DNA of 64,000 nt. Source: Christiangramia oceanisediminis. Its GTDB lineage: Bacteria > Bacteroidota > Bacteroidia > Flavobacteriales > Flavobacteriaceae. This document shows positions 18,121 through 25,910 of this stretch, piece by piece. The number at the start of each line of letters is the position of its first letter. The first letter of the stretch is position 1. The position numbers were made by a program, and so were the translations under genes. A model generated the notes under the pieces. It ran no database searches. It had not been told where the DNA came from and saw only the letters and a list, made by a program, of their open reading frames with translations. The stretch spans positions 1 to 64,000 of the forward strand of contig NZ_JANCNS010000001.1 in the NCBI RefSeq assembly GCF_022570735.2. Reading direction: 5' to 3'.

Positions 18121-18953
18121 TGGAAAAAATAGGCAAGGAAGAACAACCGGCTGCTGAAATGTCGTTTTTAGATCACCTGGAGGAACTCCGGTGGCACCTG
18201 ATAAGAGCTGTATTAGCGGTAGTGATAGCTGGAGGTATCGCATTTTTACTGAAAGGCTTTATTTTTGATGTATTGCTTTTTGGTCCATCCAGGGGTGATT
18301 TCTTTTCCTATGATATGCTATGCCGCATTTCGACCAAACTGGGAATAGATGGTGGTTTCTGTTTTGATGAATTGCCATTCAGGATACAAAGTAGAACTAT
18401 GGGCGGACAATTTTCGGCCCACGTATGGACCTCGATCACCGCCGGATTTATTATCGCGTTCCCTTATGTAATCTACGAGTTCTGGAAATTCGTGGCCCCG
18501 GCCATGCACGACGATGAGCGTAAATATGCTAAGGGATTCATCTTTGTCACCTCCCTCCTATTCTTCCTAGGAGTCTTATTTGGTTACTACGTGGTTACAC
18601 CACTATCGATAAATTTTCTTGGGAAATACCAGGTAAGCGAAACGGTCTTCAACGATTTTGACCTGAGCAGTTATATCAGCCTGGTGCGGGCTTCGGTACT
18701 CGCCAGCGGACTGATCTTTGAATTACCCATAGTAATTTACTTTTTAACGAAAGTTGGATTGGTCACTCCCGACTTCCTAAAGAAATATAGGAAATACGCA
18801 TTGGTTATCGTACTTATTTTATCGGCCATCATTACACCGCCCGATATCGTAAGCCAGATAATCGTTGCGATCCCGGTACTGATCCTGTACGAGGTTAGCA
18901 TTGTGATCTCCAAGTTCATGTACCGTAAAGAAGAAGAAAAATTAAAAAAATAA
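18120..18953 (+). CDS. tatC: Sec-independent translocase TatC
   Basis: Membrane receptor for twin-arginine signal peptides. 277 residues, six membrane segments, and the conserved FLDHLEELRWHLIR N-terminus and FELPIVIYFL segment. The first periplasmic loop is enlarged (about residues 50-95, with Cys at about 65 and 79), a feature of Bacteroidota TatC. No tatA/tatB is nearby, so these lie elsewhere. Cotranscribed with kdsD and the AhpD-like gene. Confidence 0.96.
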   Translation: MEKIGKEEQPAAEMSFLDHLEELRWHLIRAVLAVVIAGGIAFLLKGFIFDVLLFGPSRGDFFSYDMLCRISTKLGIDGGFCFDELPFRIQSRTMGGQFSAHVWTSITAGFIIAFPYVIYEFWKFVAPAMHDDERKYAKGFIFVTSLLFFLGVLFGYYVVTPLSINFLGKYQVSETVFNDFDLSSYISLVRASVLASGLIFELPIVIYFLTKVGLVTPDFLKKYRKYALVIVLILSAIITPPDIVSQIIVAIPVLILYEVSIVISKFMYRKEEEKLKK

Positions 18954-18956
18954 GCT

Positions 18957-19307
18957 ATGATCAATAAAGTAGATGAGTTCAACTCGTACCGTGCGAAGAT
19001 GAACGATAAGATTCTATCTGAGAACAACAAAGTTCTAAAACGTATCTTTAACTTGGACACTAACGCGTTTTCTGAAGGTGCCCTGGATAAAAAAACCAAG
19101 GAGTTATTAGGCCTAGTAGCCTCAACCGTGCTTCGTTGTGACGATTGTGTAAAGTATCACCTGGAATCCAGTTATAAATCTGGAGTTTCAAGGGAAGAGG
19201 TGATGGAAACTTTAAGCATCGGGACCCTCATTGGTGGTACTATCGTGATCCCTCATTTGAGGAGGGCTTTTGAATACTGGGAAGCACTGGAAGAATCGGA
19301 TAAATAA
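18957..19307 (+). CDS. Carboxymuconolactone decarboxylase / AhpD-like protein
   Basis: 116-residue protein with RCDDCVKYHLESSYKSG, the CxxC...H motif of AhpD-like peroxidase-reducing proteins and relatives. A redox or peroxide role is plausible from the CxxC motif; the exact substrate is unknown. It starts 3 bases after tatC, and this tatC neighbourhood suggests a conserved cluster rather than functional linkage. Confidence 0.9.
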   Translation: MINKVDEFNSYRAKMNDKILSENNKVLKRIFNLDTNAFSEGALDKKTKELLGLVASTVLRCDDCVKYHLESSYKSGVSREEVMETLSIGTLIGGTIVIPHLRRAFEYWEALEESDK

Positions 19308-19345
19308 ATTCGGTATAATTTCTGATCCCAAAAAATAAACAGAAT

Positions 19346-20086
19346 ATGAAATTACGAGCTGAGAATCTGGTAAAAACCTATAAGGGCCGGGATGTGGTAA
19401 AAGGCATCTCGGTGGAAGTCAACCAGGGAGAGATCGTGGGATTGCTAGGCCCTAATGGCGCGGGAAAGACCACCTCCTTCTACATGATCGTAGGCCTTAT
19501 CAAACCTAACAGCGGTAAGATCATTCTGGATAAGATCGATATCACCAAATATCCTATGTATAAACGGGCTCAGAACGGGATTGGTTACCTCGCACAGGAA
19601 GCCTCGGTCTTTCGTAAATTAAGCATCGAAGACAACATTATGAGCGTTTTGGAACTTACCGACCTCTCTAAGAAGGAACGTGTCATGAAAATGGAGTCAT
19701 TGATCGAGGAATTTGGATTGGGCCATATTCGTAAGAACCGCGGAGATCTTTTGAGTGGAGGCGAACGAAGAAGAACCGAGATCGCCCGGGCACTGGCCAC
19801 CGACCCAAATTTTATACTTCTGGATGAACCCTTCGCCGGGGTGGACCCGGTTGCGGTAGAAGATATTCAGCGAATCGTTGCCCAGTTAAAGGATAAGAAT
19901 ATCGGTATTCTTATAACCGATCACAACGTACAGGAAACCCTTGCGATCACAGACAGGACCTACCTGATGTTCGAGGGAAGTATCCTGAAACATGGAATTC
20001 CGGAAGAACTGGCCGAAGACCAGATGGTTCGAAAGGTCTATCTCGGGCAAAACTTTGAGTTGAGGAAGAAAAAACTTTTTAAATAA
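19346..20086 (+). CDS. lptB: LPS export ABC transporter ATP-binding protein
   Basis: ATPase that powers extraction of lipopolysaccharide from the inner membrane with LptF/LptG. 246 residues: Walker [13 protein letters not shown] (about 35), signature [16 protein letters not shown] (about 138), Walker [14 protein letters not shown] and H-loop ITDHNV. The extra Arg/Glu in the signature and the DRTYLMFEG segment match LptB rather than other ABC ATPases. Last gene of the kdsD operon; the AsnB-like gene starts 24 bases later. Confidence 0.96.
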   Translation: MKLRAENLVKTYKGRDVVKGISVEVNQGEIVGLLGPNGAGKTTSFYMIVGLIKPNSGKIILDKIDITKYPMYKRAQNGIGYLAQEASVFRKLSIEDNIMSVLELTDLSKKERVMKMESLIEEFGLGHIRKNRGDLLSGGERRRTEIARALATDPNFILLDEPFAGVDPVAVEDIQRIVAQLKDKNIGILITDHNVQETLAITDRTYLMFEGSILKHGIPEELAEDQMVRKVYLGQNFELRKKKLFK

Positions 20087-20110
20087 TCAGGTTCATTTAA
20101 TAATGGATAA

Positions 20111-21958
20111 ATGAAATTCATTTTTTCAAATAGACGAATGGATCCCTCTTTATCCAGTGACTTCACAGGCTTTAAATGGAGTGAAATACACGAATCTTTT
20201 TTCCTGGGAACCAATGACCAGGCAACCTGCCTGGAAACTAATCTGCATTTTTCCATCACTGATGGATATCTAAGAGACTTTAGCAAAAACGAAATCCAGG
20301 ATCAGCGCAAATTTGCCATTGAACATTTATGCAATAACTGGCCAGTTCAGGATTTCATTACAGGAACTTTTTCTTGCCTTATCTTGGATAAGCCTAAAAA
20401 TGAAGTCATACTAGCGACAGATCTGGTAAATATTTATCCAATCTACTATCTTAAAAATGGTGATGATTTCTATGTTTCAAATAGCATAATATTATTAGGA
20501 AGATATAGTAAAGCAGAAAAAGATCCTACTGGGATCTTTCAACGAGCTGTAGGTCCTAATTTCATGAATATTGGCAGCAGAACGATCCTAGAAAACTGCA
20601 AAAGATTATTACCAGGAGAACGTATCAAATTCGATACGGAAGGCAAAATATTAGAAAAAAAATTTGATAATTCTTTATATCAGAATATAGGGTCTCCTGA
20701 TATCGATGAAAATTCCAGACAACTTTATTGGGATCAGTATAAAAAAGAAGTTGAACTTTTTGCTCAAGGCTTTGACAGAGTGAATATTGCTCTAAGTGGA
20801 GGTATTGACAGCAGGATGGCATTCGGAGCCATTAACAATAAAGAAATATCGGCTTATACGTTTGGCCATCCGAATAATTATGAAAGTAAAATAGCTTCGA
20901 GTCTGGCGAGAAAGAAAGGTGCTTCTCATACATGCTTTTATGATCTGGATCTTTATTTTCCCCCCAAGAAAATCTTTTTTAGTTATACCAGAAATACTGA
21001 AGCGGTAAAACTAAATTCCTGGTTAGAAATTCTTTCCAATTTAAACCCCAAAAAAAAGGAGCCATTATTATTGGGCGAACTATGTGAAGGTTTACCCGGA
21101 AGAAATATAAAAGCATTTAATAAAGCTCATTTTCGAAGAAAAAACTTTTTTCGATACTACCTAAAGAATAAGGATGTACGATTAACCACTTCCTCTAAAG
21201 AGGATTTTTTAAGTTGGAAAAAATCCAAGATAGAATTTATTCTCTCATGGCATAGCGATAATTGGTTTAAACGATTAAAATATCTTGAAATAAGGGACCA
21301 AATTATTAAGAGAACTATTGAAGATTCTGAAGAGATTTTTGAAAGAATTGAATCTCATAATCTACCATTTACCGAATTGTATGAAGAATTATTCTCTTGG
21401 TATACCTTTACAAGAATGGAACTTTCGAGGCAGGTTAATATTGGGAACGAACAATTTTATGCGGCCAGCCCGGCTATGTCCATACAAATGCTAAAAAGGA
21501 CCAGTAATCTCCATCCAAATATCAGGTTGTACTATAGGTTTGCAAACAGGTTACTTTCTGAAATAAATGATTTAAAAATTTTTAGGAGTATTCCAACTAG
21601 TCAAATTCCATTGATCCCTCAAAATTCTCCAAATATTTTAAAAATCCCAATATGGGGAATTAGATCTAAGCTTGACGACTGGTATATAAAACGAATGGTG
21701 AAAACCAAAGACCCTTCTAAACGATATCGCTTGTTTAAGTCCATTAACTGGGCAGAAATTTATCAGCAACCAGGAACACTAAAAAACTTTAAATCCTATT
21801 ACAGTTCGAATTACCTCACTCAAGATTATTTTGAAATATTCTATCAGTTAACAGAAAAGCGCGGAAAACTGGAGAAGTGGCCCTTTGCAAATATGGATAT
21901 CATTAGTGGAGCCACACTTAATGCTGAATTAGAATTGATTCAGAAACCACCTTCTTAG
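20111..21958 (+). CDS. Asparagine-synthase-like protein lacking the glutaminase cysteine
   Basis: 615 residues. The N-terminal half resembles the class II amidotransferase domain (GTFSCLILDKPKNEVILATDLVNIYPIYYL) but the chain begins MKFIFSNR, without the obligatory Cys2, so it should not hydrolyse glutamine. The synthetase half keeps the ATP pyrophosphatase loop LSGGIDSRMAFG (about 228-239). Such proteins sit in polysaccharide or natural-product loci and may adenylate a carboxylate using ammonia or another amine. Codon use is more AT-rich than the neighbours, suggesting transfer. Its stop is one base from that of the convergent pssA. Confidence 0.8.
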   Translation: MKFIFSNRRMDPSLSSDFTGFKWSEIHESFFLGTNDQATCLETNLHFSITDGYLRDFSKNEIQDQRKFAIEHLCNNWPVQDFITGTFSCLILDKPKNEVILATDLVNIYPIYYLKNGDDFYVSNSIILLGRYSKAEKDPTGIFQRAVGPNFMNIGSRTILENCKRLLPGERIKFDTEGKILEKKFDNSLYQNIGSPDIDENSRQLYWDQYKKEVELFAQGFDRVNIALSGGIDSRMAFGAINNKEISAYTFGHPNNYESKIASSLARKKGASHTCFYDLDLYFPPKKIFFSYTRNTEAVKLNSWLEILSNLNPKKKEPLLLGELCEGLPGRNIKAFNKAHFRRKNFFRYYLKNKDVRLTTSSKEDFLSWKKSKIEFILSWHSDNWFKRLKYLEIRDQIIKRTIEDSEEIFERIESHNLPFTELYEELFSWYTFTRMELSRQVNIGNEQFYAASPAMSIQMLKRTSNLHPNIRLYYRFANRLLSEINDLKIFRSIPTSQIPLIPQNSPNILKIPIWGIRSKLDDWYIKRMVKTKDPSKRYRLFKSINWAEIYQQPGTLKNFKSYYSSNYLTQDYFEIFYQLTEKRGKLEKWPFANMDIISGATLNAELELIQKPPS

Positions 21959-21959
21959 A

Positions 21960-22709
21960 TCAGGCTTCGATTCGTCTGTTGCTAAATACTGAAAGCAGCA
22001 CATATAATAGGATTATCGCCGGTACAGCAACGAACTTCAGCAACAGGATAAGGGCAACACAGCAGGCGATAAAGAAATAGCGAAGCTTATTCTCCTTAAA
22101 TCCCCAGTCACTGAATTTAAGAGCGAAAAGTGGTAATTCAGCATTAAGAAGATAACAACTTACAAGGGTCAATCCCAGCAGGAACCATTCATTCAGGATC
22201 AGGCTGCTCGCTAAACCGGTTGGCTGGTAGGTAAGGATAAGTGGCAGACTAAGGATCAATAAAGCATTTGCCGGGGTTGGCAGGCCGATGAACGAATCTG
22301 TTTGTCTTTCGTCTACATTGAATTTTGCGAGTCGGTACGCCGATGCCAGGATGATGAGCAAGCCTAAAAGCGCAAAAGGTTTAATGCTTACGTCAAAGAC
22401 CGAAGAATCCCATTCGGCATTCATAAACTCACTTGCCGGTAATGCCTTGTTCATCAACTGGTACATAACAATTCCGGGCACCACACCACTGGTCACCACA
22501 TCGGCGAGTGAATCCAGTTGTAATCCTACCTCACTTTTCACATCCAGGACTCTGGCCGCCAATCCATCGAAGAAATCGAAAAAAATACCCAGGGCTACAA
22601 AAATAGCCGCCAGAACCAGGTTACCCTTTACGGCAAAGATCACGGCGATGCTGCCACTAAACAGATTCAAAAGAGTAATGATGTTGGGAATATGTCGTTT
22701 GATGCCCAT
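21960..22709 (-). CDS. pssA: CDP-diacylglycerol--serine O-phosphatidyltransferase
   Basis: Makes phosphatidylserine, the precursor of phosphatidylethanolamine. 249 residues with about six to eight membrane segments. The CDP-alcohol phosphotransferase motif D-G-x2-A-R-x8-G-x3-D-x3-D is seen as DGLAARVLDVKSEVGLQLDSLAD (about 48-70). The N-terminus KRHIPNIITLLNLFSG is typical of PssA rather than PgsA. Monocistronic; no terminator space separates it from the convergent gene. Confidence 0.95.
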   Translation of the reverse strand: MGIKRHIPNIITLLNLFSGSIAVIFAVKGNLVLAAIFVALGIFFDFFDGLAARVLDVKSEVGLQLDSLADVVTSGVVPGIVMYQLMNKALPASEFMNAEWDSSVFDVSIKPFALLGLLIILASAYRLAKFNVDERQTDSFIGLPTPANALLILSLPLILTYQPTGLASSLILNEWFLLGLTLVSCYLLNAELPLFALKFSDWGFKENKLRYFFIACCVALILLLKFVAVPAIILLYVLLSVFSNRRIEA

Positions 22710-22784
22710 AGGTTGGTTTTAGTTTCAATTCACTAAACTACTATTTTGCCGTGAAAAACTTCTAAAAAAAGAATTAATGTCTGG

Positions 22785-22917
22785 TGTTTGTTGTTTGTTG
22801 TCTGTTGTCTGTTGTCTGTTGTCTGTTGTCTGTTGTCTGTTGTCTGTTGTCTGTTGTCTGTTGTCTGTTGTCTGTTGTCTGTTGTCTGTTGTCTGTTGTC
22901 TGTTGTCTGTTGTCTGT
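22785..22917 (+). repeat. TGTCTGT tandem array
   Basis: Seventeen perfect copies of TGTCTGT (22799-22917) preceded by two TGTTTGT variants. Period 7, no spacers, so not CRISPR. Such perfection implies recent expansion by slippage and probably a variable copy number. Confidence 0.97.
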
Positions 22918-22918
22918 T

Positions 22919-23018
22919 AAACCAATCCATTATTTTTTGCATGACCAAAGAAGATTCTCCATTTTTTTGTCATTTCGAAGGAGGCTAAAAGCCGACTGAG
23001 AAATCTATTAAATGTTTA
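22919..23018 (+). repeat. Duplicated block flanking lnt, left copy
   Basis: About 100 bases beginning AAACCAATCC and containing GCATGACCAAAGAAGATTCT and GTCATTTCGAAG...GCCGACTGAGAAATC recur nearly unchanged at 25055-25153. Each copy directly follows a TGTCTGT array. Confidence 0.93.
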
Positions 23019-23041
23019 AGGTTTAAGTAATATTATTTATT

Positions 23042-23076
23042 AATTGTCAATTACCCATTGTCAACTGTCAATTTTG
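23042..23076 (+). repeat. Degenerate heptamer block
   Basis: Five consecutive 7-mers: AATTGTC, AATTACC, CATTGTC, AACTGTC, AATTTTG. The frame keeps T at position 4 and mostly C at position 7. Confidence 0.75.
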
Positions 23077-23091
23077 CTTCGGTCATTTCGA

Positions 23092-23168
23092 AGAAGGCCA
23101 CTGGCCGACCGAGAAAACTCTTAAGAGTTGAAAATTTTATTTAGATTTCTCCCTGCGCTCGAAATGAT
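23092..23168. repeat. Palindromic TCATTTCGA element
   Basis: TCATTTCGA at the left end and TCGAAATGA at the right end, with inner GAGAAAACTC / AGATTTCTC arms. MITE- or REP-like non-coding element; related ones lie at 25247-25332 and 25811-25893 and half-copies at 22970 and 25104. Confidence 0.8.
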
Positions 23169-23190
23169 ATAAAGTTATTATTGAACATTC

Positions 23191-23375
23191 ATTCTAATAT
23201 TTTAAATTTTCTCATCGCCTATATTTTCAAACTAGCTCATTCTTTCATTTTCAAATTATCGCATTTTCAAATTTTCTCATTGTCTAATTATTCCACTTCT
23301 TCATTGTTTTATTGCTGCATTTATTAATTATCGATTGTCTATTTTCCATTCTCAATTATAAATTGTCAATTGCCC
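23191..23375 (+). repeat. Octamer-to-heptamer periodic block
   Basis: About seventeen units starting AT or ATT with period 8 (e.g. ATTTTCAA, ATTATCGC, ATTTTCTC, ATTGTCTA) run to 23326, then seven units with period 7 (ATTATCG, ATTGTCT, ATTTTCC, ATTCTCA, ATTATAA, ATTGTCA, ATTGCCC). Consensus ATTNTCN(N). Units at 23199 and 23214 are off by one. Confidence 0.85.
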
Positions 23376-23392
23376 AAAAGGTCCTATTTTTG
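23363..23392 (+). promoter_or_regulatory. lnt promoter
   Basis: TTG (23363-23365), a 19-base gap and TATTTTTG (23385-23392), with the lnt ATG 16 bases later. The TTG lies inside the last ATTGTCA heptamer, so the repeat supplies the -33 element. Confidence 0.55.
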
Positions 23393-23408
23393 AAAAGACC
23401 AAATTCTG

Positions 23409-24998
23409 ATGAGGAACTTTCTTTATGCATTACTAAGTGGAATTCTACTGGCCGTGGCCTGGCCGACTTATGGATTCCCATTATTCATTTTTTTCGCCTT
23501 TGTGCCACTGCTGCTTGCCGAATTCAATATTCGAAATCATTCTGAAAAAAGAGTTAAGTGGAAAGTATTCGGATTAGCCTACCTCAGTTTTTTCCTGTGG
23601 AACCTCATCACGACTTATTGGATCTACTTTTCAACTCCCTTCGGCGGTGCCTTTGCCATTTTGGTGAACTCCCTGCTGATGGCTGTGGTTTTTCTAATTT
23701 ACCACATTGTAGCCAAACGAACCGGATTTAGCGCCGCTTCTGCTTTCCTTGTAAGCATGTGGATGGCTTTTGAAAAACTTCACCTCAACTGGGATTTTTC
23801 ATGGCCATGGCTTAACCTGGGAAATGTGTTTTCCGAATATATCAGCTGGGTTCAATGGTATGAATTCACCGGCACCTTTGGCGGCACCTTATGGATCTGG
23901 CTGGTGAATATAGCAGTCTTTAAAGCCTTCCTCCAATACAGGGAATTCCGCGAAAAAGGAATTATTTACAGAGCGATCCTAAAGAATTCGCTTCTCATCC
24001 TTATCCCAATCGGAATTTCATTCTACCTGTATTTCGACCATGAGGAACCTGAAGAAAGCATTAACATCAGTATCCTTCAACCCAATATTAATCCGTACAC
24101 TGAAAAATATAATACCACCGATACTCGTATCGGCGAATTGCTGCTGGACCTTAGCAAGTCTTCGGTAACCGACTCTACCGACCTGGTTCTGGCTCCCGAA
24201 ACCGTCTTTGCCGACGGCACCCGACTAAATCTTTTTGAAAACTCCAACGCAGTATTTTACGGAACCCAGATATCCAGGCTTCAACCCGATTTGAATTTTC
24301 TGGGCGGAGTTAGCCTATATGAACGATTCAGCGATCCGGGAAAAGTAAGAGCACAGTCCAACAGGATCGGCCTGAGCGACTGGTATGATGATTATAATTC
24401 GGCTTTCCTTATTGGTCCCGATAATTCTACAGAACTCTACCATAAATCTAAACTAGTGGTTGGGGTTGAAAATTTCCCCTACCAAAATATTTTAAGACCC
24501 TTACTCGGAAATATCATGATCGACCTTGGTGGAACCGTAGCCATGAAAACCACCCAGGAAGACCGTGAAGTTTTCTGGCTGAACGACAGTACAGGTACAG
24601 CTCCGATCATTTGCTACGAATCGGTTTACGGGGAATATGTGACCGGTTATGTAGAGAATGGCGCTAATTTTCTAAGTATTATTACGAATGATGCCTGGTG
24701 GGATGACACACAGGGACATAAACAGCATTTGAGCTATGCCAGGCTGCGTGCAGTTGAATCAAGAAGATTTGTTGCCCGAAGTGCCAACACTGGAATTTCA
24801 GCCATCATTAATTCCCGGGGAGACCTGGTAAAAACTTTGGGTTATGAAAAGCTGGGAACAATTTCGGGAAAGGTCGGCCTGAGTTCTGAAAAAACCTTCT
24901 ATGTAAAATATGGAGACTATATCGCACGTATCGCTCAATTCCTGGCCATTTTCATCTTTTTATTCGCGATGATCAAATACCGAAGAAGTCGGCAATAA
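23409..24998 (+). CDS. lnt: Apolipoprotein N-acyltransferase
   Basis: Adds the third acyl chain to outer-membrane lipoproteins. 529 residues: about seven N-terminal membrane segments (1-205), a periplasmic carbon-nitrogen hydrolase domain (about 215-495) and a C-terminal membrane helix. The catalytic triad is visible as Glu in LAPETVFADG, Lys in YHKSKLVVG and Cys in PIICYESVYG. Monocistronic, isolated between repeat islands that contain near-identical sequence on both sides. Confidence 0.96.
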   Translation: MRNFLYALLSGILLAVAWPTYGFPLFIFFAFVPLLLAEFNIRNHSEKRVKWKVFGLAYLSFFLWNLITTYWIYFSTPFGGAFAILVNSLLMAVVFLIYHIVAKRTGFSAASAFLVSMWMAFEKLHLNWDFSWPWLNLGNVFSEYISWVQWYEFTGTFGGTLWIWLVNIAVFKAFLQYREFREKGIIYRAILKNSLLILIPIGISFYLYFDHEEPEESINISILQPNINPYTEKYNTTDTRIGELLLDLSKSSVTDSTDLVLAPETVFADGTRLNLFENSNAVFYGTQISRLQPDLNFLGGVSLYERFSDPGKVRAQSNRIGLSDWYDDYNSAFLIGPDNSTELYHKSKLVVGVENFPYQNILRPLLGNIMIDLGGTVAMKTTQEDREVFWLNDSTGTAPIICYESVYGEYVTGYVENGANFLSIITNDAWWDDTQGHKQHLSYARLRAVESRRFVARSANTGISAIINSRGDLVKTLGYEKLGTISGKVGLSSEKTFYVKYGDYIARIAQFLAIFIFLFAMIKYRRSRQ

Positions 24999-25020
24999 CG
25001 TTCAAGGTCTAAGGTTTAGG

Positions 25021-25054
25021 GTCTGTTGTCTGTTGTCTGTTGTCTGTTGTCTGC
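25021..25054 (+). repeat. Short TGTCTGT array
   Basis: About five units of the same 7-mer as the array left of lnt (three perfect plus two partial), followed by the same flanking sequence. Confidence 0.95.
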
Positions 25055-25153
25055 AAACCAATCCTTTATTTTTTGCATGACCAAAGAAGATTCTCCATTT
25101 TTTGTCATTTCGAAGATGGCCAATGGCCGACTGAGAAATCTATTAAAGGTTTA
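25055..25153 (+). repeat. Duplicated block flanking lnt, right copy
   Basis: Near-identical to 22919-23018 with a few substitutions (for example GGAGGCTAAAAGCC becomes GATGGCCAATGGCC) and one base fewer in a T-run. Confidence 0.93.
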
Positions 25154-25196
25154 GGGTTTAGAATTTAGAGTTTAGGGTTAAGGGTTAAGGGTTAAG
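25148..25196 (+). repeat. GGTTTAG/GGTTAAG heptamer block
   Basis: Seven units: GGTTTAG twice, AATTTAG, AGTTTAG, GGTTAAG three times. Same period as the other blocks but different sequence. Confidence 0.9.
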
Positions 25197-25211
25197 GGAT
25201 TATAATTTTTC

Positions 25212-25239
25212 CATCGTCAATAGTCCTTTGTCAATTGTT
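25212..25239 (+). repeat. Degenerate heptamer block
   Basis: CATCGTC, AATAGTC, CTTTGTC, AATTGTT: four units sharing GT at positions 5-6 of the frame. Confidence 0.6.
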
Positions 25240-25246
25240 TCCTTAT

Positions 25247-25332
25247 TCATTTCGAAGAAGGCCATAAGCCTATTGAGAAATCTCTATCTAACTTCCAATT
25301 CAAAACAGATTTCTCCCTTCGGTCGAAATGAC
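25247..25332. repeat. Palindromic TCATTTCGA element
   Basis: TCATTTCGAAGAAGG at the left and CCTTCGGTCGAAATGAC at the right, with inner GAGAAATCT / AGATTTCTC arms. Same family as 23092-23168. Confidence 0.85.
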
Positions 25333-25395
25333 TAAAAAAGATTTTTGGTACATGTTTTAGGCAATTGTCCCTTTTCATTTGAAATTCTTTTCCTT

Positions 25396-25576
25396 AGGCC
25401 TCTCGAAAATTTTCCGTAGAATTTGAAGTGAAAGTAGCTTAAAATTTCAGGCTGTTTGAGTCGGCCGTAAGGCGGCGAGTTCCTGAAATTTAGCTATTGA
25501 ACGAAAAATTCTGGTAAATGTTCGGAAGCCTTGATTTTTTGCTTCTTTTTTATCAAGAAAAAAGAAGAAGAAACAG
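25396..25576 (+). repeat. Structured intergenic repeat, copy 2
   Basis: Counterpart of 14611-14816. Arms 25435-25451 and 25482-25496 pair over 15 positions; the loop contains CTGTTTGAG, a GCC-GTAA-GGC mini-hairpin and GGCGAGTTC. The tail has CTTGAT/ATCAAG (25530/25552) competing with CTTCTTTTTT (25542-25551) / AAAAAAGAAG (25558-25567), as in copy 1. Confidence 0.8.
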
Positions 25577-25653
25577 TTTAAAGATTGATTTGAAACAGAT
25601 TAATGCCTGCGATCGAAATGACAAAACAAGATCTAAGGATTAAGGTTGGGAAT

Positions 25654-25695
25654 ATTAGTTATTCATTATTCGCTATTCATTATAAATTATCAATC
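25654..25695 (+). repeat. Degenerate heptamer block
   Basis: ATTAGTT, ATTCATT, ATTCGCT, ATTCATT, ATAAATT, ATCAATC: six units, all beginning AT. Confidence 0.7.
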
Positions 25696-25810
25696 TCAAA
25701 GGAAGCTAAAAGCCGACTGAGAAATTTCTTAGGAAGGCAACTTCTTAATTTTTACTTTCAATACCTTTTTCCTATTAAAAAGCATCCTTCGACTGCGCTC
25801 AGGATGACAA

Positions 25811-25893
25811 GGTCATTTCGAGGAAGGAAGACCGACTGAGAGATCTCTAAAGGATATTGCTAAACCAGATTTCTCCCTTTCGGTCGAAATGAC
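25811..25893. repeat. Palindromic TCATTTCGA element
   Basis: GGTCATTTCGAGG at the left and CGGTCGAAATGAC at the right with inner GAGAGATCT / AGATTTCTC. Same family as the elements at 23092 and 25247. Confidence 0.85.
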
Positions 25894-25910
25894 AACAATA
25901 TATCGCTGAA

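Larger units (their letters stand above)
22710..23408. other. Repeat-rich island left of lnt
   Basis: No gene. In order: a 7-base tandem array (22785-22917), a block of about 100 bases duplicated right of lnt (22919-23018), a degenerate heptamer block (23042-23076), a palindromic TCATTTCGA element (23092-23168), an octamer-then-heptamer block (23191-23375) and the lnt promoter. Open frames across the tandem array only encode VCCLLS-type repeats. Confidence 0.8.

Noticed and set aside
22785-22917. CRISPR array
   Set aside because: Unit is 7 bases with no spacers and no cas genes are present.
22733-22999. Open frames on both strands through the TGTCTGT array (VCCLLS- and QQTTDNR-repeat peptides)
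   Set aside because: They exist in several frames only because the 7-base unit contains no stop; no start signal, no family resemblance.
23312-23545. 77-residue rightward protein overlapping lnt
   Set aside because: Starts in the periodic repeat and shares DNA with the conserved lnt N-terminus in another frame.
25603-25839. 78-residue rightward protein
   Set aside because: Runs through heptamer and palindromic repeats; no recognisable domain or promoter.
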